The notes beneath the pieces were generated by a model. It was not told the origin of the DNA and did not search any database. It saw nothing but the letters and a program-made list of their open reading frames with translations. A stretch of 64,000 nucleotides of DNA from Lineus longissimus (Eukaryota > Nemertea > Pilidiophora > Heteronemertea > Lineidae): positions 13,149,001 through 13,213,000 of the forward strand of contig NC_088326.1 in assembly GCF_910592395.1 (NCBI RefSeq), given 5' to 3'. Below, piece by piece: positions 23,362 through 33,049 of this stretch. Position numbers and translations under genes: made by a program. The number at the start of each line of letters is the position of its first letter. Within the stretch, counting starts at the first letter, position 1.

Positions 23362-26300
23362 ACTGTTGTGTTGCTTGCGACTGATGCCAGCGGCGGTTTT
23401 ATTTTATCTCACGAGATGCAGGTCAAAGCCATGTCTATCTTGTTATGCAGATTTAGGGCATGATCTCTAAGTTTGGAGGGTGTGTATTCAATGACTCTGA
23501 TTCTTATTCCAATGTTAAAATAAATCCTGGTTTTTATGATATATAATCTTCCTTCTTATCCCGAAACCATTAAATCATGATAGTCAAGTAAACTTAAAAC
23601 TGTTGTACTAAATCCCAAGTAGTGATATAGTGTACGTATAATACTGAAAATGTGAATCTGTTGCTGGGGAATCGATAAAAATGCCCCCAAGAAATCGAAA
23701 AAGCCTCATTTCCATTCAAAACGAATATTATTGAGCCGTCACCAGATTGCCTGTTGACAACAATTTTAAAATTTCAAAAGAAAACACATATTCAGCTTTT
23801 GTTTCTGTCACATGCAGGTGTTCTTGCATGTTACGTGTTTCCGAGTCAAGCAAGCGGCGAATCAGTTTCTTCAGCTGTGTCACATGATGTCTTATAGCTA
23901 ATCAGTTCTAAGCTCTGTTTATTATAGAAGCAGGGCGATGTCGTTGACGTCATCGGTCCTTCTTTCTACGGATGGTGTGTAATCAAAGCCAAATTATTGA
24001 TGACGTCATCAGATCTATATCTGTTTGTAAAGTTTATCGGTGACATCTTTTTCCGATTCTAATGGTGTATTTTTTAAAGTTGAATTGTGTTGCAACATGG
24101 TTTACATAATGCTTGTATTGTCAAACGACAAATCAAAACATAATCAAACTAAAACACTAGATACAAGACATTGTGATGACGTTTGAAAAGATGCCATCTA
24201 CGTCAGTGAAATAGGGTGATGACGTCATCATAACTGCTTCCTAGGTTTTTCATTAATGCTGTAGGATGAACGTTGCTGTAGATTTGATGGTAGAATTGAC
24301 TTGCCTTGTGTATTTGCATCAAGGCTTGTTTTATAACCTGTAAAATGCCATTATGATGTCACGGTATATGAGGTCACAGTATATGACGTCATATATGATA
24401 AAGTTGTTTTCTGTTCATAGTACGAAACAATGAGGATCAACACCACATTAAAGATGTAGTTTTTACACCAGGCGTGCTTCCCACTTAAGGTCTCGTGTTG
24501 TCTGACGTCACAATCAGATACACGATGGTGTAATAAAAAGGTTTTCATATGAAAGATTTGTAGAGGCAAGCTTTCGGAAACTCGTAAGAAAAGGCCGCCA
24601 CATAAATTCGCGTTTTTTCAAGATGAGTGTCCGAAGTCGTGGAGCTCGCTATGGGGAAATAAAATGGCCGACTTATTGGGTCGGCCGTTGACCTTTCCGA
24701 CAGTACATCAGACGTCGACATCGAGAGCCGCCTCAAGAGCAAACATTCTGCTGCTGGTCATTCTCGAGGTCTACATCAGGTTAGACATGAATCTCCTTCA
24801 TAGGTTCCGTTACAGCCAAGAAGGTAATAAACGGTTTATTTTTACCGGACAATTCACTGAAAACTTTCCTTAACCTGTGGCACAACTGCCGAAATGGCCG
24901 CCAAGAAACATTGCTGCGATAAAAACACTGACTAACTGATACCTAATCTGCTCGCTAGATGGTAGGAAGAAATGGCCAGTTCCAAATGTTATCTCGCCTG
25001 AAGAGCGTGCATCAATTTTCACCTGCAAGACCGAAGTTTACATGCATGCATCATTCCGAAATGGCGGGCCTGACCGATCCTTTCACTCATTCTATACTGC
25101 CATCTGGAGTGTAGATCCTGTACCATTGATGACAATGCCAACGGATCATCTAACATATCATTTGTAATATGCGCAGGGTAGACACTTTGTTTAGCCTTTT
25201 CTAGTTATAAAATAATAAAGAATACTTTTTCAAAAAACATGCTGTACTCCCAATAAATAAATGAATACATCACGTGTTTCACGGGTTAAAACCTCACTAC
25301 ACCACTGTCATAATTAACATATTCATAACGTAATTTGCATATTCATGAAGTTAGTAACATATCGATTCAGTTATCATTTAATCCCCATTTCTCTCTCTTT
25401 CGGGTTGAATCATTGTGCACTGTACATTTGTCATTCAAACTACCGGTATTTCAAGAGAAATCGAAAAAAATCCTATTTATTTTGTTTATTATATTTAAGC
25501 CTGTAAATATTCGTATCAAAACGGCTGCTATCGAAGTGACGTCATGAAAGGTATAATCACATGACCAGTGATAACACTGGCTGGTTCGGTGAATGAAGCA
25601 GAGCAAAGAGGGATGGTTAAGTGCGTCAACATGGCCTGTTTCTCTACGTCACAAAAGCAATGTCACACATGTGCAGTAATTGTTGAATATCTAACTCAAA
25701 CGACATTTTGATCATGGACTAGGGGTACATCGATTGCTAAGAGTAACTCATTTGACTAAACTCACTCACATACAACCATATGAACTCGACTTCCCGCGTG
25801 ATACACTAGATGATGAGCATATTCCCCGTAATTACGAAATCAAATGTGACGATTTACCACATTCTTGCTGGAAACATTGAGATCAACTAAAACATGTCGT
25901 TTTCAAACAAAATGAGAAAGAAATGATCAGAAATAACGTTGTCTTTCTATTATAAATACTGTATCGTCATCGGTTGTTCTTTTTTTCGTTCTCTCTCCAC
26001 GAATATATAGCCAATGTCGTCAGAGGTCACGTGACAATGGATTCAACATGGCGTGGTGTTCGCATTTACTCAATAAAATTGAAAGTATGAAATAAAAATG
26101 TACATTAAACATTTTTTCGGTTTAAATAGAACGACATAATCACGTGCTGTAAATATTATGCATAATATAAAAAGGTAGGTTTTCTCATCTTTTTTCGTGA
26201 CGTCATAAACGATGGCGGCCGTGTCATCCAATCAGTGATCCTGATTTGCATTCTGCTGCCACGTGTTGGTGTCTTCGTTAACTAAAGGTTTGCCATTAAC

Positions 26301-26442
26301 CCATTCACCTGCTTCTCACATTTGCAAGCCTTATTTTGTACAACCATGTAACATAACGAAACGTATAGCTTTTTCTATTGAAATAAATTATGTTAAACAT
26401 CATAGGTCACTCGCTTTTCTTCCTTTCTTGTCACCATAGTAA
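23362..26442. other. Intergenic region rich in TGACGTCA palindromes
   Basis: No gene recognised. Exact TGACGTCA sites (CREB/ATF type) occur at 23945, 24001, 24220, 24384, 24503, 25537 and 26198, against well under one expected by chance in this length. CACGTG cores also recur near 25270, 26030, 26140 and 26260. Confidence 0.5.
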
Positions 26443-26876
26443 AGCTGACATGCATGCATAAAAACCCTGATGTGAATTCATGAGACACATAATCAGGAGA
26501 TGAACATAACACCCTCTGATGATTATAGGAGCACACAGCTATTTTTCGAATTTTAAAGACGCAAAACAATTCCCCGCTTTGCTAGTATTCAAACCATGCG
26601 TGTATTGAGGAACTGTCTGATGAGGTGGTATTCGATTTCAAACAATGGTCGCGCGATATTGCAACGGCCACTTATAAGATGAACTGATGGTCATATCTGT
26701 GCTCCACATCAAGTACTCTGTTGGTGAATACGGTAGCGCCATTGCGGCCTGCTTGTCGTCTGTCATATCTGATGGCGTTAGAAACATGGTCGTCTGACCG
26801 GTCGTTCCAAACATAGCGGACGGGCGTAAGTGTTTTCTGACTTGGCCGTTAGGGTTTTTATGCATGCATGTCAGCT
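26443..26876 (+). mobile_element. MITE-like element, family A, full copy (434 bp)
   Basis: The ends AGCTGACATGCATGCATAAA and TTTATGCATGCATGTCAGCT are perfect inverted repeats, about 26 bp each including ACCCT/AGGGT. The interior has no transposase. Related copies are at 3092-3453 and 3657-3768. Confidence 0.85.
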
Positions 26877-26886
26877 ATAAGTAGGG

Positions 26887-27011
26887 ACTTTTCGCCAATC
26901 CCCGAAACGCCAACTTGAACGCCTTCCCCAGCGTTCGACCTCCTGATAACTCTATCGTACAATGGGATATATAGGTGTTCGTGTCGACGTTTCGGGGGAT
27001 AAGCGAAAACT
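26887..27011 (+). mobile_element. MITE, family C, copy 1
   Basis: ACTTTTCGCCAATCCCCGAA at the left mirrors TTTCGGGGGATAAGCGAAAA at the right. Related elements lie at 50568-50680 and 52280-52365. It abuts the family A element. Confidence 0.65.
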
Positions 27012-27240
27012 TACTATCAAAAACAAACGCCTTTCGTCAAGATTTTGAAATGTTAAACTTGTTTGTTGTGTATGAATATAAATTGAAGAGACTACAGATA
27101 CTATGAATTAGATAAAGTTAAAAAGAAAACTTTTTGCGGGTGTTCTAGGCCGGGCTTACATTGGGTTCATATTTGTTACTTGTCACTGTTCACTTCTCAA
27201 GGAGCATTGGTTAGCAAATTTCAGCAAATTCTAAACAGTA

Positions 27241-27613
27241 GGTTTATCAACCAATATTTATTTACCAAATCTTTACAAACAGCAGGTAAGGTCGTCCAAT
27301 CAACTTTTTCATTCATCAAAGCTTTACAAGCAAACGGTCGACAAATCAACATTTTCATTCATCGAAGCTTTACAAACAGCAGGTCGACCAATCAACTTTT
27401 TCATTCATCGAAGCTTTACAAGCAAACGGTCGACAAATCAACATTTTCATTCATCGAAGCTTTACAAACAGCAGGTCGACCAATCAACTTTTTCATTCAT
27501 CGAAGCTTTACAAGCAAACGGTCGACAAATCAACATTTTCATTCATCGAAGCTTTACAAACAGCAGGTCGACCAATCAACATTTTCATTCATCGAAGCTT
27601 TACAAACAGCAGG
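27241..27613 (+). repeat. 46-bp minisatellite with 92-bp higher-order period
   Basis: About eight 46-bp units. Two unit types alternate: GTCGACCAATCAACTTTTTC ending CAAGCAAACG, and GTCGACAAATCAACATTTTC ending CAAACAGCAG. The true period is therefore 92 bp. Because 46 is not a multiple of three, the open frame running through it is not a credible gene. Confidence 0.9.
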
Positions 27614-27834
27614 TGGACAAATTAGCACAGATATGACAGAAATACAAATACAATGTACCAATAGTTTTACTGTTATCGTTTTAACGACCTCATGATGCAA
27701 AAAAAGAGGTTATCCGATCGTGTCATTCAATTAATCAAAACTCTATATATAGTAATTTCCTCCTTTAGTTTGGCAATGGTGTATAAAAACCTCCACACAA
27801 TGACAAGACATGCGAATTATGACGCGAACTGTAC

Positions 27835-29511
27835 TTAGGTGAGGCGCTCCCTGCTGTTGGTCCCCTGTTTCCTCTTCTGATAAAAGTAGATAATTGCACC
27901 TGTAACGACCAGAATCAGAAACAGAACAACAAAGGCAATCCCGACATACAGCCCAACATCCACATACTCAGAAGGCTCACTGCACACCTCTTCATGTGTG
28001 AGTTTTACTAAAAACTTGCCCTTGAGACCGCTAGGGGTCACGCATCTGACGTCAGCAGTGAAGTTATGGTTCTCTTTGATCCATGTTCTCAAGGGGTCAA
28101 GGTCGCATGTGCAGTCCCATGGGTTATCGTGTAGGAAGACCTCGGTGGCAGCCACAGGTTTCAAACAGGCAACAGCGAGAGTGGTCAGAGAGTTGTAATC
28201 TAGCCTCAAAGCGTTGAGGTTGCCGAGTCCAGCGAATGCGTTATCCTCGATACGGCTTATCCTATTGTGGGCGAGCGAAAGCATATTCAGTGATGTCAAG
28301 CCCTTGAATAAGTCATTGGGAAGTGTGATCAGTTTGTTCGAGTCCAAAGAAAGCGAACTCAGGTTTTGCAGGCCCGAGAACATTCCCGGGGTGATGACCT
28401 CGAGGCTAGACTGGTCAAGGTTGAGTGTGGTCAAGCTGGTCAATCCTTTGAAGACGCCTCCGTCAGGTTGGGCGATCCTCGTACCGTTCATATCGAGTGT
28501 AGTCAGCTCTGAGAATGGGCTGAATGCACCTAGGGTGATAACCATTCCTGCACCAGTTCCGGCTGAGTTACTGACCAAGCGGAGTTCCTTCAAAGACGTT
28601 AAATTGGCAAGAGCAGTTCCAGGAAAGGTTTCTATCCTATTACCAGACAAGTCGATTTTTTCAAGCTTTGCAATTGGTTGAAAGTCCTCCGGTGTGAATG
28701 TTTTAAGTCCGCCATCTTGAATAGAGAGGCTGCGCAGTTTGTCCAATCCACGAAAAACGTCAGTTGGGAGCGTATCCGATCCGAATACTGAGTCAAGCTT
28801 GAGAGACTTAAGTCGAGATAAACTCCCAAAGCCTGCAGAGGAAATGTTCATGTTTTTGTTAGAAGACAACGACAATGTTTCCAGCTTTAGCAGCTCAGTA
28901 AAAGTGGCATTCGAAATTTCCTTAATCTTGTTGTTTTCTAAGTTCAAGGTCACTAAACAACTACTCGCGTTTTTGAATGTTTCGTCTGCTAATGTTTCTA
29001 TGGCGTTGTTGGTGAATTCGATACTTTCTACGCATGCGCCGGCGCTAAACACCCCGCTCGGTACACTGGTCACATTTTGGTGCTGATTGAAATGCAGTTC
29101 TTGAAGTTTTGCTACGCCATCTAGTAATCCAGTTGGAATCGTGGTCAAGGACGTTCCCGCGAATGACAAGGTCGTAAGATTTGAAAGTCCTTTAAAAGAA
29201 CCTGCCTCCACTGACTCGATCTGTGTCAACCACCAAAACATCTTGGTCAGCCCATTTGAAAAGGTTAAGTTTGAAAACATTCCCTCTGTGATGTTTCCCA
29301 GTGATCCCACCAAATGGAGTTCAGAGAGGTTTGCTGGAAGTTCCGAAATATCCTTTTGGAATGTCGTAGAATTTGGAAACTTGCACAGAGCACTGACCGA
29401 ATCGGCTTCGCTGTTTTGCCAGCAGCTGCAATAGGGTGTGCAAGCAGCTGCCATGGCTATGGAGATGCAGGAAAAAAATGCGCCAAAATGGAAGACATTT
29501 AAGACAGCCAT
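27835..29511 (-). CDS. LRR cell-surface receptor 1 (558 aa, intronless)
   Basis: Type I membrane protein. A signal peptide (residues 1 to about 21) is followed by a Cys-containing N-cap and about 15 leucine-rich repeats (LxxLxLxxNxL, for example LSLAHNRISRI). The LRR C-terminal cap starts NPWDCTCDL and closes near residue 505 (HEEVC). One membrane helix follows (VGIAFVVLFLILVV), then a basic tail of about 15 residues (QKRKQG). There is no TIR, kinase or Ig domain, so any signalling needs a partner. The layout resembles LRR-only receptors and the VLR-like proteins of invertebrates; ligand unknown. Its paralogue LRR 2 lies head-to-head, 1.6 kb away. The start is the first Met of the frame and gives a good signal peptide. 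Confidence 0.92.
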   Translation of the reverse strand: MAVLNVFHFGAFFSCISIAMAAACTPYCSCWQNSEADSVSALCKFPNSTTFQKDISELPANLSELHLVGSLGNITEGMFSNLTFSNGLTKMFWWLTQIESVEAGSFKGLSNLTTLSFAGTSLTTIPTGLLDGVAKLQELHFNQHQNVTSVPSGVFSAGACVESIEFTNNAIETLADETFKNASSCLVTLNLENNKIKEISNATFTELLKLETLSLSSNKNMNISSAGFGSLSRLKSLKLDSVFGSDTLPTDVFRGLDKLRSLSIQDGGLKTFTPEDFQPIAKLEKIDLSGNRIETFPGTALANLTSLKELRLVSNSAGTGAGMVITLGAFSPFSELTTLDMNGTRIAQPDGGVFKGLTSLTTLNLDQSSLEVITPGMFSGLQNLSSLSLDSNKLITLPNDLFKGLTSLNMLSLAHNRISRIEDNAFAGLGNLNALRLDYNSLTTLAVACLKPVAATEVFLHDNPWDCTCDLDPLRTWIKENHNFTADVRCVTPSGLKGKFLVKLTHEEVCSEPSEYVDVGLYVGIAFVVLFLILVVTGAIIYFYQKRKQGTNSRERLT

Positions 29512-29958
29512 CTTGGTTGCTTGTTACTAAAGGTCTGAAGCGAATTGGTAGCGTGATTTAAGGTGTCTATGCCTGTCATCGATTGACCAACATTCCTGAG
29601 TGTTTGGGAGATAGTAGTGCATCTTAATGTGTATGGATGTGTGATGCATGGACATTGAAGGCCACACGCGCTCTCTACGGATGTTAACATGTATTTGAAC
29701 AACCCGTTTCCTCTTTAGGGCATTCGAACTAGGCAGACTGATATGATTGATAATGATGATTATCTCAGTGGTATCTAATAAGGCTGTCCTGATAGAAAGT
29801 ACTCGAGACGAAGAATGACAGAATAGCCTGAATACGAACGGCGTATTGTTTTAAGTAGGCACATGCAATATTTGATATCTTTGTCGGGATTGTATTTTCG
29901 GAACTCAATTTCATCTCTAGACTATAGCTTGGCTTCAAAGCATTGAAATGTGATGACG

Positions 29959-30387
29959 TCAGCACTTTTCATCGGCGCCTTCTCCTCTTTTCTCCTCCCT
30001 TTCACTGATATATTTCTTGAATCCGCACATGAATATAGTAACCGAGATTAGCGTAGATCCGGCCCAGCTGAGATTATTCGGCAGGGAACCTTAGACAAAG
30101 AGTTGGAGAAGATAAGGTGTTGGGATCTCTGAGACCCTGACAATAGAAACTATAGCGGCTGTCGTCATTTTCAGCGCATGGAAAACACATATACGAGAGC
30201 CGAAGTGGACTACAGACATCCCAATCTGTAATAGCCACGTTTCAGCATCTGTAGGAAAACTCCAAGATGTGTCCATTTTCGAAAGCATCATCCCAGTAAC
30301 TACCAGGCCCAGGCTGATCTGACAGTTAAGTGTTGTGGAGTCGACTTCCTTGCACTTCCGTGTGGTCACATAACTCCCAGTCGCCAT
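29959..30387 (-). pseudogene. SLC35G/EamA-like transporter fragment with an in-frame stop
   Basis: The minus-strand frame starting ATGSYVTTRKCKEV reads like the second half of a drug/metabolite-transporter superfamily protein: W-L-L-Q-I-G-M, then A-L-K-M-T-T-A-A-I-V-S-I-V-R, then EIPTPYLLQLFV. A TAA at 30091-30093 interrupts it, but the same frame continues with GSLPNNLSWAGSTL and a final helix plus charged tail, ending in TGA at 29959-29961. The homology on both sides argues that the TAA replaced a sense codon. Upstream exons for the first helices were not found, so this is a truncated or decayed copy. A living gene with an allele-specific stop is the alternative. The SLC35G assignment is from motif recall. 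Confidence 0.6.
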
Positions 30388-31084
30388 GACCGCTTACAAA
30401 TAAGTAGACAAGCCAGCCCTCTGGAAATGGTTAGCATATCATGTTTATCAGAGGGTAATTCGACGCAGTTTGCCGTGTAGCCATTAGGGATGAACATTGA
30501 CATCTTCGGCAGCTCGGTAGCCCATTGAAATAGACTCCGATCCGCTGTATATCGAACCTAAGTGCGGCCTAATTCCAGCCGTATATATGCAATCTAGCCT
30601 ACTGCGCAGCTCCTGCGCAGACGGAGGCCATGTAATGTATTTACTCTGTCGTTCCCGTGCGTGGAGCTGTTTTTCAGGGTAGATGTTTTGTTTGGAGATT
30701 GCCTCACTATCCAAGCACTATGTTAGGAGATCATCAGACGTTCACCAGGTGCATGCCATATGTTATTGTCGAATCGACCAATCACAGTTCGTGTGGTGAT
30801 TTGCGACGTCTGAAATAGTTAGTGTCACAAAGCTGTTCATTTACGGCCTGGCTAATAAAGCGCCACCGTTCGAGAGCAATGCCAATCAATCTTGTGGAGG
30901 TGTGGGCAAGTCGATCTACAATACAGTTCTCCCGGTCAGAGGACTTGGCCATATGACCTCGTGCCCTATGGCCAATAAACAATACCATGCTTATCATCGT
31001 CATAATCTAATTTTTTAGTCGATTGATTACTTAAAATAGAACATTGCCTAATTAGTATATTAATTTTTGTAACAAGCGGCCATT

Positions 31085-32299
31085 ATGTCTGCCATTAAAT
31101 TCAGTGTCTTTCGTGCGTTTCTCGCTTGCATCTTCATTGGAATCGTTTTCACATCTGAACATTGTGAAGATTACTGCGAACTTATCGCCCGTGAAGATGG
31201 TGTGGAGGCTTCATGCAGCTTTTACCCAAACCCTACGTGTTTCCTGGAGGACATTCAAGCTCTTCCAGCAAACGTCACAGAACTTCTTCTTTCGGGAAAT
31301 CTCGGAGTAATTTATCCGGAAATATTCTCAAACTTATCTCATACAAGTAGGTTGAACACAATCATATTTTGGTGGAAAAGTAATATCGAATCCGTGCAGG
31401 TCGGTTCCTTTGAAGGACTTCCAAACCTCAAAGATTTGTCTTTCGATTCTACGTCGTTGACTTCAATACCGACGGGGTTGGTTGATAGAGTCCCAAACCT
31501 GCGTACGCTGCATTTCATTAACCAAAATGTGACCAGTGTAGACACCGGGGTATTCAGCGCCGATGCATGCGTAGAAATTATCGATCTCCACAACAACAAC
31601 ATAAAAACTTTAGCAGACGAAGCATTCACAAACGTGGGTAGTTGTTTAGAGACCTTGAACTTAGCAATCAACGAGATTGGGGAAGTTTCGAATGTCATTT
31701 TTACTAACCTACAAAAGCTGGAAACATTAAACCTGTCTTCGAACAAAAACATACACGTTAACGGTGGATTTAACGGACTAACCGCCTTGAAGACCCTCGA
31801 CCTTGACCGAAGTGGTCTCGAAGACATCACCCCAGAAATGTTCTCGGGCCTGGGAAACCTAATCTTACTTTCTTTGAGCGGGAATAGCCTGACAACGCTT
31901 CCCACTGATGTATTCAAGGGCTTGACATCACTGAAGAAGCTTTCGCTCGCCCACAATAGGATAAGCCGTATCGAGGATAACGTGTTCGATAGACTCCATC
32001 ACCTGAAGGAATTGAGATTAGATTTCAACAATCTGACCAATCTTAAACCTGTGGCTGCCACCGAGGTCTTCCTCCACGATAACCCATGGGACTGCACATG
32101 CAACCTCGACCCCTTGATAACATGGATCAAAGAGAGAAAAAATTCCTCTCAGGACGCCAGGTGCAAGACCCCTGATAATCTCTTGGGCCAATCATTGGCT
32201 AATCTCACCCTTAAAGAGGTGTGTGGTGAACCCAGCGTGCATACGAATAATTGCATCCTTACGTTGTTGATATCAATAGCCGTAGTCGCTCTTTTTTAA
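31085..32299 (+). CDS. LRR cell-surface receptor 2 (404 aa), short or GPI-like form
   Basis: Paralogue of LRR 1 with a signal peptide (about 1-23), a Cys-rich N-cap, about ten LRRs (about five fewer than LRR 1), and the C-terminal cap NPWDCTCNL through KEVC. The LRR core is closely related (LSLAHNRISRIEDN is shared). Instead of a membrane helix with a basic tail, this frame ends in a hydrophobic stretch (CILTLLISIAVVALF) preceded by small residues (SVHTNN), as in GPI-attachment signals. A second tail, matching the LRR 1 membrane anchor, lies just downstream (32382-32552). Confidence 0.88.
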   Translation: MSAIKFSVFRAFLACIFIGIVFTSEHCEDYCELIAREDGVEASCSFYPNPTCFLEDIQALPANVTELLLSGNLGVIYPEIFSNLSHTSRLNTIIFWWKSNIESVQVGSFEGLPNLKDLSFDSTSLTSIPTGLVDRVPNLRTLHFINQNVTSVDTGVFSADACVEIIDLHNNNIKTLADEAFTNVGSCLETLNLAINEIGEVSNVIFTNLQKLETLNLSSNKNIHVNGGFNGLTALKTLDLDRSGLEDITPEMFSGLGNLILLSLSGNSLTTLPTDVFKGLTSLKKLSLAHNRISRIEDNVFDRLHHLKELRLDFNNLTNLKPVAATEVFLHDNPWDCTCNLDPLITWIKERKNSSQDARCKTPDNLLGQSLANLTLKEVCGEPSVHTNNCILTLLISIAVVALF

Positions 32300-32381
32300 T
32301 TGGTGTTTGCTGTATCAAAGAAATAGGGGAGGAGGTGTGAGACCCCTGATTAACATATCATTGACTAACCTCACACATAAG

Positions 32382-32552
32382 GACTTCTGCAGGAAACCTC
32401 CGGAGTATGTGGGGCTCTCTGTCGGGATACCCTTTGTTGTTCTGTTTCTGGCCGTTGCATGTGCAATCTACTTTTGTCAGAAGAGGAAAAAAAGTAACCA
32501 ATTCGGTGTAACGTTTTTGAGTGTCTCCACTGAGTGTATTCCCTCATTGTAG
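32382..32552 (+). CDS. Alternative transmembrane tail exon of LRR receptor 2
   Basis: The frame D-F-C-R-K-P-P-E-Y-V-G-L-S-V-G-I, then FVVLFLAVACAIYF and QKRKK aligns with the LRR 1 tail (CSEPSEYV, FVVLFL, IIYFYQKRK). A phase-0 splice from GAG|GTGTGT (donor 32219) to ATAAG|GAC (acceptor ending 32381) would join it to the LRR core, restore the last cap cysteine and give a 434-aa membrane protein. A CTAAC branch-point-like motif lies before the acceptor, but the pyrimidine tract is poor. Otherwise it is a relic of a partial tandem duplication of the 3' end. Confidence 0.55.
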   Translation, partial: DFCRKPPEYVGLSVGIPFVVLFLAVACAIYFCQKRKKSNQFGVTFLSVSTECIPSL

Positions 32553-32774
32553 GGAACGCCAACAGGCTAAAGGCCGATTGACACGTTTTTTCTGTGTTTC
32601 ACCCTATTGAACAATCATTGTCTCCGCAGATGCCTATTGTATGGAAACATTGAAATATGGGGATCCGCCACCTACGAGCGACCAGAAACATATTTAGAGG
32701 TGAAATTGAATACCCGGCCAGATTAAATAAGCTTGGGCTCTTCTCGTTGTGCCATGACGTGAAATGCTGGATAT

Positions 32775-32894
32775 TGGGTGATATGAATAAAGAGTAGTAA
32801 ATGCTTTTATCTGAAACTCCATGTACATTTACACAAGGCCTTTCTGTACAAAATTGAAGTAAAAGCATTTGCTAGTCTTTATTCATATCACCCA
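32775..32894 (+). mobile_element. 120-bp MITE, family B, copy 2
   Basis: TGGGTGATATGAATAAAGAG at the start and CTTTATTCATATCACCCA at the end. It is highly similar along its length to 21269-21388, so the family was probably active relatively recently. Confidence 0.85.
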
Positions 32895-32941
32895 TTGATT
32901 TCTTACACAGCTGTCTGAGTGTCTCTCTTCCTGCCGCTGAA

Positions 32942-33049
32942 TACAGTAGAACCCTTGGGACTGATAAATGATGTCCTAAATAGAGAGGTGTCCTTATTAG
33001 AGAGGTTGTCTTTCATAGAGGGGTGTCCACTAAGGGAGGTTCAACTGTA
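32942..33049 (+). mobile_element. Pogo-like MITE, short copy
   Basis: Ends TACAGTAGAACCCT and AGGTTCAACTGTA are inverted. The interior has AATAGAGAGGTGTCCTTA repeats, as in 63134-63314. TA borders fit Tc1/mariner/pogo insertion. Confidence 0.7.

Noticed and set aside
27180-27695. 171-codon open frame across the 46-bp repeats
   Set aside because: The unit length is not a multiple of three, so the protein is a frame-shifting translation of a minisatellite; it has no family signature.
31339-31956. 205-codon minus-strand frame
   Set aside because: Shadow of the LRR 2 coding region, whose periodic repeats keep the antisense frame open.
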